Positions 1 to 8,450 of a stretch of DNA of 64,000 nucleotides are shown here, one piece after another. Position 1 is the first letter of the stretch, and every line of letters begins with the position of its first letter. The DNA is from Acidobacteriota bacterium (GTDB lineage: Bacteria > Acidobacteriota > Blastocatellia > Pyrinomonadales > Pyrinomonadaceae): positions 811,501-875,500 of the forward strand of contig JADJWI010000008.1 in the NCBI GenBank assembly GCA_016716435.1, given 5' to 3'. The translations under genes and the position numbers were made by a program. Below the pieces are notes generated by a model, which ran no database searches, was not told where the DNA came from, and was given only the letters and a program-made list of their open reading frames with translations.

Positions 1-1
1 C

Positions 2-910
2 CTAACAGACTCCGGCGGTTTCCAGGTTTTCTCGCTTACCGATCTCAGAAAGCTGACCGAGGCAGGCGTCGAATTTCGCTCGCATCTCGACGGAAGCCGG
101 CAATTCATCTCGCCCGAGGTTTCGATGGAGATACAGGCTGCGCTCGGGGCTGAGATCGTGATGGCATTTGACGAATGCCCGCCCGGGGACGCCGGCCACG
201 AAAAGACCCGCGAGAGTATGGATCTAACACTCCGCTGGGGCGAGCGTTCGAAGAAGCGGTTCTTTGAATTGCAAGAATCGGGCGAAGATGCAGGCCGACT
301 TACGGCCGACGGACTTGCCGGCAGACAAGTACTTTTCGGCATCATCCAGGGAGCGGGCCACCACGACCTTCGCAGCGAGAGCCTTGAACGCACCGTCGCC
401 ATCGGCTTTGACGGCTATGCGATTGGCGGCTTGAGTGTCGGGGAGGCAAAGCCGGTAATGTACGGCGTGCTTGACCACATCGCGCACCAAATGCCCGAGA
501 ATGCTCCGCGTTACCTGATGGGCGTCGGCACGCCCGAGGATCTGCTCGAAGCCGTCGGCCATGGCGTGGATATGTTCGATTGCGTAATGCCGACGCGAAA
601 CGGCAGGACCGGCGGCGTCTTCACCTCGCGGGGAAAGATAAACATCCGCAATGCGAAATTTGCCCTCGATGAAGCTCCGCTTGATGACCGTTGCGGCTGC
701 TCCGTCTGCCGTCGTTACTCGCGGGCATATCTTCGCCATCTCTATCAGGCGGGCGAAATGACGGCCGCGACGATGATCTCGCACCACAACCTTGCGTTCT
801 ATCTTGATCTGATGCGGGGGGCGAGGGAAGCGATCCGCGAGGGGCGTTACTTGGCCTTCAAACAGGCGCAGCTTGCCGGATTTGCTGAGAATGCCGCTCC
901 CGACGTTTGA
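2..910 (+). CDS. tgt: tRNA-guanine transglycosylase (5' partial)
   Basis: Exchanges guanine-34 for a queuosine precursor in GUN-anticodon tRNAs. The frame is open from base 2 and begins in the conserved DSGGFQVFSL motif, so the true start lies left of the window and about 75 residues are missing. An internal ATG at 125 is not the start. Visible motifs are GGLSVGE, the MFDCVMPTRNGR segment holding the nucleophilic Asp, and the zinc site CGCSVC with a following Cys/His near the C-terminus. It sits directly upstream of yajC-secD-secF, a very common gene order (tgt-yajC-secDF). The identification is secure; only the N-terminus is unseen. Confidence 0.97.
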   Translation, partial: LTDSGGFQVFSLTDLRKLTEAGVEFRSHLDGSRQFISPEVSMEIQAALGAEIVMAFDECPPGDAGHEKTRESMDLTLRWGERSKKRFFELQESGEDAGRLTADGLAGRQVLFGIIQGAGHHDLRSESLERTVAIGFDGYAIGGLSVGEAKPVMYGVLDHIAHQMPENAPRYLMGVGTPEDLLEAVGHGVDMFDCVMPTRNGRTGGVFTSRGKINIRNAKFALDEAPLDDRCGCSVCRRYSRAYLRHLYQAGEMTAATMISHHNLAFYLDLMRGAREAIREGRYLAFKQAQLAGFAENAAPDV

Positions 911-965
911 TAATCAAAGGGCTACTATATAATATGAATCTTTTACTTTCTGGTCGGAACACGCA

Positions 966-1217
966 ATGAACCTATTACTCTTTTTTCAGGACGGCGGATT
1001 CTTAGGCGGCTTCGGATTCCTTCTTCCGTTTGTATTGATCTTCGCGATCTTCTATTTTCTGATCATCCTTCCGCAAAAGCGGCAGAGACAGCAGCTTTCG
1101 GAGATGATCGCCGGCCTCAAGATCAATGACGAGGTCGTGACCAATGGCGGTGTGATCGGAAAGATCAAAGAGGTTCGCGAAACGAGTTTCGTTATATTAA
1201 GCGCGGAAAAACGCTGA
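966..1217 (+). CDS. yajC: Sec translocase accessory subunit YajC (C-terminus frameshifted)
   Basis: Small inner-membrane partner of SecDF. It has a periplasmic N-terminus, one transmembrane helix (about residues 15-36) ending in LPQKRQRQ, and the conserved cytosolic segment INDEVVTNGGVIGKIKEV. As read it is 83 aa and stops at 1215-1217, immediately after SAEKR. The overlapping -1 frame continues from there as TLIEIGKTAVVGKKP to a TAA at 1256-1258, which is the tail expected of YajC. The run A5 at 1207-1211 should therefore be A6, or the ribosome/polymerase slips there. Gene order and membrane topology make the name safe. Confidence 0.93.
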   Translation: MNLLLFFQDGGFLGGFGFLLPFVLIFAIFYFLIILPQKRQRQQLSEMIAGLKINDEVVTNGGVIGKIKEVRETSFVILSAEKR

Positions 1218-1312
1218 TCGAGATCGGAAAGACTGCCGTCGTCGGCAAAAAGCCGTAATCGGGACCTTGAGCCCGAGGCTGACTTCGGACGAGCAAGCAA
1301 TATCGGAATAAT

Positions 1313-2989
1313 ATGAACACCAAGAGTTTGAAAGTACGGACTCTGATCATCCTTGCCGTGACCCTGGCAGGGATCTACTTCGTCTTTGGCCCGCGTCGCA
1401 CCCCGACGGGAGCCGACTTTACTTGGACAGGCATCAAGGCAAATCTTGAACAGAATATCAGCCTCGGCCTTGACCTAAAGGGCGGTACGCATCTCGTAAT
1501 GCGTGTCAAGACGGACGATTACCTCAAGACCCTGACCGAGAATAACGCCCAGGCCGCACTTACCGCCGCTCAGGACGCAAAGCTTCCGGTGGCCGGCAGC
1601 AATGTTGTTGCCGCGGACGGGACTTACGAGATAACGCTAAACCTCGGGCCTGATGCCCAGGGAGCAGCCGTCGCCGAAGAGGTCAAGAAGAAGGTCGATT
1701 TCTTCAATTGGTCTGAGGACGTTTCTGCAACTGCCGTTACCTGGTCGTTGCCCTCGACCGTCCAGACGAACCTCAAGAATCAGGCCGTCGAACAGGCACT
1801 GAGGATCATTGAGAGCCGTATCAACGCATTTGGTGTTAAGGAGCCGACCCTTCAGCGGCACGGTGCCGAAGCTTCGGCACAGATCCTCTTACAAATGCCG
1901 GGCGTCGAAGACCCCGAACGTGTTAAGAAACTGATCGGTGCGGATTCGAACCTGATGCTGATGAAGATCGTCAGCCCGCCGAACCCGTCGCCTGTCCAAA
2001 CATATCCGTCTCGCGAGGCCGCTCTCCAGTCGGTTGGTGGAGCATTGCCCCCGAACCGCCAGATCTTGCCGTATGCCGAGCGTGATGCGCTGCCCGGAGC
2101 TGATGGGGCTCAGCCGCCGCCAAGTTTTGTGGTCGTTGAATATCCGCCGGTCGTGGACGGCAGCGAGCTTCGCGATGCCTCGGCCGTGTCGCGGACTGGC
2201 AACGAAGGCGATTACCAGATCTCGTTCTCATTCAAGCCGGCCGGTGCCCAAAAGTTCGGCGAATGGACAGGCCGCAACATCGGAAACTACATGGCCGTTG
2301 TTCTTAACGACGAGGTGAAATCGGCCGCCTACATTCGCTCGCAGATATTTGATCAGGGCGAAATTTCCGGGCAGTTTACAAAGACGACCGCCGAGGACCT
2401 TGCTTTAACACTTCGCTCCGGTGCACTACCGGCTAAGATCGAATACCTTGAAGAGCGAACTGTCGGGCCGAGCCTCGGTGCCGATTCGATCGCGGCAGGC
2501 GTTCGGGCCTCATTAGGCGGCCTGGCGTTTATCATTCTGTTCATGCTCTTTTATTACAGGGCATCCGGAGTAAACGCCCTTGTTGCACTGGTTCTGAATA
2601 TGCTTCTTACCGGAGCTGCCTTAGTAATGTTTGGGGCAACCTTGACCCTTCCGGGCATTGCAGGCTTTATCCTTGGCATCGGCATGGCTGTCGATGCGAA
2701 CGTGCTTGTTTTTGAGCGAATTCGTGAAGAGCTGCGGGCCGGAGTTCCGGTTTCAAAGGCCATCTGGAACGGATTTGACCGGGCGTTCATCACCATCGTT
2801 GATTCGAACGTCACGACGATCATTTCTTCGCTCATTCTATATCTTTACGGCTCGGGCCCGATCCGTGGATTTGCCGTGACGCTCATTTTGGCGTTGCTTA
2901 TCAACCTGTTTACGGCAGTATTCGTTTCGCGGACCATCTTCGGATGGCTCTTGAGCCGCAACCCGGAACCGAAGTCTTTGAGTATTTGA
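1313..2989 (+). CDS. secD: Protein translocase subunit SecD
   Basis: Proton-driven membrane component that pulls exported proteins through SecYEG. The 558-aa product has an N-terminal transmembrane helix (about residues 10-26), the D1 motif LDLKGGTHLV (about 53-62), a large periplasmic P1 domain, and five clustered transmembrane helices at the C-terminus. These include the GIGMAVDANVLVFERIREE signature. The length is typical. It lies 95 bp after the yajC stop and 55 bp before secF, so probably in one transcript. No anomaly seen. Confidence 0.97.
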   Translation: MNTKSLKVRTLIILAVTLAGIYFVFGPRRTPTGADFTWTGIKANLEQNISLGLDLKGGTHLVMRVKTDDYLKTLTENNAQAALTAAQDAKLPVAGSNVVAADGTYEITLNLGPDAQGAAVAEEVKKKVDFFNWSEDVSATAVTWSLPSTVQTNLKNQAVEQALRIIESRINAFGVKEPTLQRHGAEASAQILLQMPGVEDPERVKKLIGADSNLMLMKIVSPPNPSPVQTYPSREAALQSVGGALPPNRQILPYAERDALPGADGAQPPPSFVVVEYPPVVDGSELRDASAVSRTGNEGDYQISFSFKPAGAQKFGEWTGRNIGNYMAVVLNDEVKSAAYIRSQIFDQGEISGQFTKTTAEDLALTLRSGALPAKIEYLEERTVGPSLGADSIAAGVRASLGGLAFIILFMLFYYRASGVNALVALVLNMLLTGAALVMFGATLTLPGIAGFILGIGMAVDANVLVFERIREELRAGVPVSKAIWNGFDRAFITIVDSNVTTIISSLILYLYGSGPIRGFAVTLILALLINLFTAVFVSRTIFGWLLSRNPEPKSLSI

Positions 2990-3044
2990 CCAAGTGTCCG
3001 GCGGCGTGCGACGAGTACGCTGCCGGGCCAGAGAACATCTTTAA

Positions 3045-4175
3045 ATGTTTCAATTTTTTACTGAACTAAAAGTTGACTGGATGGGCCTTCGCAAGCCCTT
3101 CGTCTTTATCTCGATCGCGATCTTGCTTGCGGGTTTGATCTCTGCTGCTGGCCGGCAATTGACCGACGGCGGCTCTAGCGCGTTCAACCTTGGTGTTGAT
3201 TTTCAGGGCGGAACGGTCCTGACCGTGAAGTTTCGCGAAAAGCCGACCGCCGATGCGGTCCGAAGTGCTCTCAACAGCGTTGGCATCGGCGAAGCGGTAA
3301 TTCAGGATTCGACCGACAAACCGGACGAAAAGCTGATCAAGATACCGATCATCGAAGGCCAGGAGGCCGCCGCCCCGCCACCCGCTCCGGAAGCGAACGC
3401 CAATGCGAACACCCAGGCAGGCACAACCGCCGGCGGAACGCAGGTCGAGATCGGCCGGGCGCAGGTAAAGAGGGCCCTGGATACTTTTGGCAAGGAAGCA
3501 GCCCCGGAACAGAGCCTTGAGCAGGACGCTGCGGCCGCGTACAAGATCGTCGGAACCGATTCGGTCGGGCCCGTTGCCGGCGAACAGCTCCGCGACGCCG
3601 CGGTCATTGCAACGTTGCTCGGCATGGTCGGGATTCTGCTTTTCATTGCGTTTCGTTACGACTGGACCTATGCGGCCGGTGCCGTTATCGCGGTGTTCCA
3701 CGACGTTCTCGTAACACTGGCATTCTTTACGGTCTTTCAATGGGAGGTCAGCCTCACGGTGCTCGCCGCGATGCTTACGCTCGTCGGTTTCTCGGTCAAT
3801 GACTCTATCGTCATCTTTGACCGCATCCGCGAGAACATGAACCTAAATCGGACCGATTCGGTCTATAAGCTGACGAATCAATCGATCAACCAAACGATGT
3901 CGCGAACGATCGTCACCAACGGGTTGACGTTCCTCGCCGTTCTCGCTCTCGTGCTTTTCGGTGGCGAGGTGCTCCGGACCTTCTCGCTTGCACTTCTCGT
4001 TGGCTCGATAGTCGGTACTTATTCGACCATCGCCATCGCCAGCCCGATCGCCCTCTGGTGGCAGAGCAAGATCGGCCGGGCCGAGATGAAGGACGTGACC
4101 CCGGACAAAACGAGCGGCGAAAAGCTCGCCTCCGCCTCGCGCCGTTCGGTAGCGCGTAGGCCGGTGACTCGGTAG
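3045..4175 (+). CDS. secF: Protein translocase subunit SecF
   Basis: Partner of SecD in the inner membrane. The 376-aa product has the N-terminal helix, the NLGVDFQGG motif, a periplasmic domain, and the C-terminal five-helix bundle with VGFSVNDSIVIFDRIREN. It is longer than many SecF proteins. Its periplasmic domain carries a low-complexity insertion rich in Ala, Pro and Asn (about residues 105-130, EANANANTQAG), a composition that recurs in other exported proteins of this window. The C-terminus ends in a short basic tail. The next gene is 0.4 kb away behind its own promoter candidate. Confidence 0.97.
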   Translation: MFQFFTELKVDWMGLRKPFVFISIAILLAGLISAAGRQLTDGGSSAFNLGVDFQGGTVLTVKFREKPTADAVRSALNSVGIGEAVIQDSTDKPDEKLIKIPIIEGQEAAAPPPAPEANANANTQAGTTAGGTQVEIGRAQVKRALDTFGKEAAPEQSLEQDAAAAYKIVGTDSVGPVAGEQLRDAAVIATLLGMVGILLFIAFRYDWTYAAGAVIAVFHDVLVTLAFFTVFQWEVSLTVLAAMLTLVGFSVNDSIVIFDRIRENMNLNRTDSVYKLTNQSINQTMSRTIVTNGLTFLAVLALVLFGGEVLRTFSLALLVGSIVGTYSTIAIASPIALWWQSKIGRAEMKDVTPDKTSGEKLASASRRSVARRPVTR

Positions 4176-4261
4176 CTGTCCGCGGAGAGCCCGGTAAAGG
4201 TTTTGGTTATTAAGTTTTTGTAAAGAATTAGTTTCGCTTACGGAAAATTCGCGATTTTACC

Positions 4262-4290
4262 TTGACTTTCGGGAGTCGAAAAATTAGACT
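4262..4290 (+). promoter_or_regulatory. Sigma-70-type promoter candidate for the tonB-exbBD operon
   Basis: TTGACT at 4262-4267 and TAGACT at 4285-4290 are separated by exactly 17 bp. The match is five of six to the -35 consensus and four of six to the -10. It lies in the gene-free 4176-4581 stretch and implies a leader of about 285 nt before tonB. The leader contains short alternative pairings around 4440-4469. Nothing coding is visible in it. Confidence 0.5.
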
Positions 4291-4581
4291 TTGCCTGTTG
4301 CTGGTCAATTTATTCGTTCTTCGTTTGCGTCCTTTCATTCAATGAATTGGAAAGGCTCGCGGATTTTCGTTGATTGTGGCCGGCAGAGTTCCAGTTTGCC
4401 CCGCACTTAGTGAGAAAGATCTTTAGTATTCGGAGAACGGGCTCGGGAGCCTTGTTGGGCGCACCCGAGTTATCAGGTTCGTTTACAACGCGATTTAGCT
4501 GTTTTTACATCGAAGTCGTTGAGTGATCGATTTACCCCCTGACCTCAAAGTTTGGCACCGGAAAGAAAGGGAGGACCCAGG

Positions 4582-5382
4582 ATGTTAGACCAATTAGTAG
4601 AATCAGCCAGCCATTCCCAAGAGAATCGGCGCAAGAGCGGACTGCTGCTCACGACCTTCGTGATACTTTCAACGGTATTGCTTAGCTCGTGGGTTTACAG
4701 CCTCTTCGCGAAGGATTATGGAATGGGAGGCGACGAACTTTCGCTCCAGACTCTGGTAGCTCCGCCGGTGGTCGAAGAACCGCCGAAGCCGGAACCGGAG
4801 GAAAAGCCGAAAGACGCACAGAAAGACCCGAACGTTGATATCCGCAAGGAGATCATCGCGAGCATGACCGAAACTCCGCCGAAACCGCCGGATAAGGTCA
4901 GCACGACGCGAAACGAAATTCCGCCGCGTGACCCGAATCGTCTTACGATCCAGGGCGACCGGAACTACACGGCAACGAACCCGCTTCCGCCGGACTACAA
5001 GGGTCCTGTGAACACGCAGGGAACCGGAAGCGACAGCGGCCGTCCGGGTGGAGGAGGAAATGAAGAACGAGGTGGACCGCCGCCGCCCCCGCCGCCGAAG
5101 CCGCCGCCACCAGCAAAGCCGATCTCGGGCGGTGTTCTTAACGGTAAGGCGCGCAGCCTTCCGAAGCCGGCGTATCCGCCGGCAGCCCGTGCTGTTCGAG
5201 CCTCGGGTCCCGTTCAGGTTCAGGTGGTCATCGATGAAAGTGGTAATGTGATCTCGGCAAGCGCCGTTAGCGGTCATCCGCTTCTTCGTCAGGCCGCCGC
5301 TGGTGCCGCTCGCGGAGCGAAGTTTAGCCCGACGATGCTTTCCGGGCAGCCGGTCAAGGTGCAGGGGTATCATCACCTATAA
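4582..5382 (+). CDS. tonB: TonB energy-transducing protein (C-terminus frameshifted)
   Basis: Transmits inner-membrane proton-motive force to outer-membrane transporters. The ATG at 4582 is chosen because GGGAGG lies about 8 bp upstream; a TTG at 4552 is less likely. There is one transmembrane helix (about residues 20-41), a long Pro/Lys/Glu linker with PPKP runs, and a C-terminal TonB domain (SLPKPAYPPAARAV, VQVQVVIDESGNV). As read it stops at 5380-5382 after GYHHL. Dropping one G from GGGG at 5364-5367 gives GIITYNFVAP and a TAA at 5396-5398, the normal family ending. exbB and two exbD genes follow. Confidence 0.92.
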   Translation: MLDQLVESASHSQENRRKSGLLLTTFVILSTVLLSSWVYSLFAKDYGMGGDELSLQTLVAPPVVEEPPKPEPEEKPKDAQKDPNVDIRKEIIASMTETPPKPPDKVSTTRNEIPPRDPNRLTIQGDRNYTATNPLPPDYKGPVNTQGTGSDSGRPGGGGNEERGGPPPPPPPKPPPPAKPISGGVLNGKARSLPKPAYPPAARAVRASGPVQVQVVIDESGNVISASAVSGHPLLRQAAAGAARGAKFSPTMLSGQPVKVQGYHHL

Positions 5383-5505
5383 CTTTGTCGCACCATAACC
5401 TTAAACAAGGATCTTCGGGCCGGCCGTTTCTGCTTGCGTTCGGCTCGAAGACAATAACAAGATCTGCAATCTTAGACATTCACGATTTTCTTTGGAGGAA
5501 AAACA

Positions 5506-6252
5506 ATGACTTTAATCGCAAGCCTGCTGGGTAGCGACTTCTCAGCCGCTCTGCTTTTCTTCGCCGGCCAAATGAGTTTCGGCATATATGACATCGTCAA
5601 GAGTTTGACGATCCCGGGTTGGGTAGTTATTTTCGTGCTGCTCGTCCAGTCAGTTTATCTTATTGCCGTCGGCATCGAACGCTGGCTCACCTACAACAAA
5701 GCAAAGCAGCAGTCGCGGGCATATGCCCCGAAGGTCGCTCAGGCTTTGAAGAACAGCAATATCGACGAAGCGATCAACATCAGCGACAAGCACAAGGATT
5801 CGCACCTCGCGATGGTCGTTTCAAGCGGCCTCAAAGAGTTCAGTGCTCACCTTGGCAATGAAGAGATCACCGCTGACCAGATGGAAGCTTCGAAGCGTGC
5901 CCTTGAGCGGGCGATCGCCGTCAAGACCGCCGAACTCAAGCGCGGCCTTTCGGGCCTCGCAACGGTCGGTTCGACCGCACCGTTCGTCGGCCTCTTCGGA
6001 ACGGTCGTCGGCATCATCTCGGCGTTCGTTGCACTCGCTCAGGCCGAAACGGCCGGTATCGCAGCGGTCGGCGGCGCTATCGCAGAGGCCCTTGTCGCTA
6101 CGGCCTTCGGTATCGGTGTGGCAGTTCCGGCCGTTTGGATGTTCAACTACTTCACCAACAAGGTGACGAGCTTCAGCGTCGAAATGGAAAACTCGGCTTC
6201 GGAACTCGTTGACTACTTCATCCGCCAGCGCACCAAGCGTCTGCACGGCTAG
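5506..6252 (+). CDS. exbB: MotA/TolQ/ExbB proton channel family protein
   Basis: Pentameric inner-membrane proton channel subunit that powers TonB. The 248-aa product has three transmembrane helices, with the conserved pore region GLATVGSTAPFVGLFGTVVG at about 148-167 and a third helix ending near residue 215. TTTGGAGGAAAAACA just before the ATG is a strong ribosome-binding site. The family also includes TolQ. Adjacency to tonB and two exbD genes favours the ExbB role, although TonB-like proteins of this phylum can also serve gliding or other envelope systems. Confidence 0.92.
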   Translation: MTLIASLLGSDFSAALLFFAGQMSFGIYDIVKSLTIPGWVVIFVLLVQSVYLIAVGIERWLTYNKAKQQSRAYAPKVAQALKNSNIDEAINISDKHKDSHLAMVVSSGLKEFSAHLGNEEITADQMEASKRALERAIAVKTAELKRGLSGLATVGSTAPFVGLFGTVVGIISAFVALAQAETAGIAAVGGAIAEALVATAFGIGVAVPAVWMFNYFTNKVTSFSVEMENSASELVDYFIRQRTKRLHG

Positions 6253-6267
6253 TGGTTTTAGTTAAGC

Positions 6268-6292
6268 GGCCGCCTCGTTAAAAGAGGCGGCC
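6268..6292 (+). promoter_or_regulatory. Intercistronic hairpin between exbB and exbD
   Basis: A perfect 9-bp stem, GGCCGCCTC at 6268-6276 and GAGGCGGCC at 6284-6292, encloses a 7-nt loop. No T-run follows, so it is more likely an RNA-stability or partial-attenuation element that sets the channel:ExbD ratio than a full terminator. That role is inference. Confidence 0.5.
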
Positions 6293-6318
6293 AAGAGCAA
6301 AGTTCGGAGAATTAAGCA

Positions 6319-6768
<450 letters not shown>

Positions 6769-6813
6769 TCTTATTCGCGGCGGTGCAAATATTACGCCGC
6801 AAGGAGAACAAAA

Positions 6814-7293
6814 ATGGGAATGTCATCCGGTGGTTCGAAAGACGGAGCCACACCAAACATTAACGTAACTCCGCTGATCGACGTTCTGCTCGTTCTGCTC
6901 ATCATCTTCATGGTCATCACGCCGCTCAAGCCGAGCCGGTTTGAGGCCAAGGTTCCGGCGGAACCGAAGAATCAGCAGAATCAGGAGGTCAAGCCGAACC
7001 CGCTTACACTTGTTGTCGCGATCAGGCGGACGTCCCGCGAGATCCTGCTCAACAATGAAGCGTTTGGCACGGTCGATGAACCGGAACGGCTCACGGAGCG
7101 GCTTAAGGCGATTTTTGCCGAAAGAGAAACGAATAACGTCCGGCGTGAGGACAGCAACGAGATCGAAAAGACCGTATTCATCAAAGCACCGACACTTGTT
7201 CGGTACGGCGATGTCGTAAAGGTCATTGACGCGGTCAAGTTGGCCGGGTCCGAACCGGTCGGATTGCAGATCGACGATCTTACAGCAGAATAA
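6814..7293 (+). CDS. exbD: Biopolymer transporter ExbD (second copy)
   Basis: Second ExbD paralogue, 159 aa, with INVTPLIDVLLVLLIIFMV (Asp at residue 23) and a single transmembrane helix. Its periplasmic domain is clearly different from the first copy: it is more basic, with a longer charged loop around residues 105-120. AAGGAGAACAAAA before the ATG is a good ribosome-binding site. A strong terminator follows at 7301-7346, so tonB-exbB-exbD-exbD is probably one unit. Confidence 0.94.
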   Translation: MGMSSGGSKDGATPNINVTPLIDVLLVLLIIFMVITPLKPSRFEAKVPAEPKNQQNQEVKPNPLTLVVAIRRTSREILLNNEAFGTVDEPERLTERLKAIFAERETNNVRREDSNEIEKTVFIKAPTLVRYGDVVKVIDAVKLAGSEPVGLQIDDLTAE

Positions 7294-7300
7294 ACGTAAC

Positions 7301-7346
7301 ACCGCCCCGCAATGCAAAAGGCATAGAGCTGCGGGGCGGTACTTTT
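7301..7346 (+). terminator. Rho-independent terminator after the exbD pair
   Basis: ACCGCCCCGCA at 7301-7311 pairs perfectly with TGCGGGGCGGT at 7330-7340 across an 18-nt loop, followed by ACTTTTTA. It ends the tonB operon just before the next gene. Confidence 0.85.
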
Positions 7347-7361
7347 TATATGGAGTCTAGA

Positions 7362-8324
7362 ATGAGTTTTTCTCGTTTAGGGGTAATTGTATTCTTAGGC
7401 GCGCTGGTCGCTGTTTCAACCGGTTGCGAGGCATATAGTCGGATCCTTTCTCGTAAGGACGTGGTTGACGGCTCGACGGCTTATAAGGAACGGAAGTTCG
7501 CTGAGGCTGAAAGCCTCTTCCGCCAGGCCGCAGCTCGCGACCCCGAAGGGAAGACGGAAGAAGGCAAGATCGCCCAACTCTTCCTTGCCCGAACGCTTCA
7601 CTCGAGGTACATCGGTAATCGAACTGAACGGCCGTTAGCAGAGCAGGCGATAGCTGAGTACAAGAAGGCCCTTCAGAACGATCCTAACGAGCAGAGTGCT
7701 TACAAAGCAGTTGCGAGTCTTCTTGATACGCCCGAGTTGCAAAATGAATGGCGTGCATGGGTTACGGAACGTGCCAACAATGAAGGCATCCGAGCTGAGA
7801 ACCGGGCCGAGGCTTTGACCTCGCTCGCCGCTCGCGAGAATACCTGCGCCAACGAGATCACGGATACGGAGGCCACGAAGAAGCCCGGTAAGCGTGACGG
7901 TCAGGATGTATTCCTTTTCGTCAAGCCTGAAAAACCGGAGGACCTTGAACGCCTAAAGCAATGCGTTGCTCGTGGTACCGAGTTCGCAGACAAGGCTTCC
8001 GGGCTTGAGCCGCCGGACGTCGAGGCAGCCAAGAACCTCGACCTGACAGCGCTTTCGGCTGCGGAGCTAAATTCAAAGCACGAGTTGGTCAAGATCTTCG
8101 AATCTGCCCGCTCTTACAAAGCCGCAATGCTTAACCAGGCAGCTCGCCTTGCCGAAATGGAAGAACGTACTGAAGATGCCGCCCGGCTTCGAACCGAAAC
8201 CGATGCGGCCCGGGCACGATTTAATGAGCTTTCGCAGTTGAATAAGGCCTTCCAGACAGAAAAGGACCGTCGCCTGGCTGTCGAACGTGATGCTGAAAAC
8301 GCGAATGCGAACGCGGGGAAATAG
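7362..8324 (+). CDS. TPR-containing exported protein, probably a lipoprotein
   Basis: The 320-aa product has a signal sequence and a Cys at residue 22 (VSTGC), suggesting lipid attachment, although the -3 residue is not canonical. The body is helical with TPR-like segments (ERKFAEAESLFRQAAARDPE; IAEYKKALQNDPNEQSAYKAV). The extreme C-terminus is ENANANAGK. The ATG at 7362 has GGAG 8 bp upstream and is preferred over the ATG at 7350. It follows the tonB-exbBD unit but lies behind its terminator. Function unknown; a scaffold for envelope assembly is plausible. Confidence 0.85.
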   Translation: MSFSRLGVIVFLGALVAVSTGCEAYSRILSRKDVVDGSTAYKERKFAEAESLFRQAAARDPEGKTEEGKIAQLFLARTLHSRYIGNRTERPLAEQAIAEYKKALQNDPNEQSAYKAVASLLDTPELQNEWRAWVTERANNEGIRAENRAEALTSLAARENTCANEITDTEATKKPGKRDGQDVFLFVKPEKPEDLERLKQCVARGTEFADKASGLEPPDVEAAKNLDLTALSAAELNSKHELVKIFESARSYKAAMLNQAARLAEMEERTEDAARLRTETDAARARFNELSQLNKAFQTEKDRRLAVERDAENANANAGK

Positions 8325-8347
8325 TTCTCCTTCAGTTTTACATTACA

Positions 8348-8376
8348 GAGGCTGGCCGCTTGGCCGGCCTCTTTTC
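8348..8376 (+). terminator. Rho-independent terminator
   Basis: GAGGCTGGCC/GGCCGGCCTC stem around an AT-poor loop, followed by TTTTCTTA. Ends transcription of the TPR protein gene before rel. Confidence 0.8.
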
Positions 8377-8450
8377 TTATCAGTCGCCGGGCCGATCATC
8401 TCTGGTATAAACACGCATTGTAGCTATAGAATGGTTGTAAGGGTTTTCTT

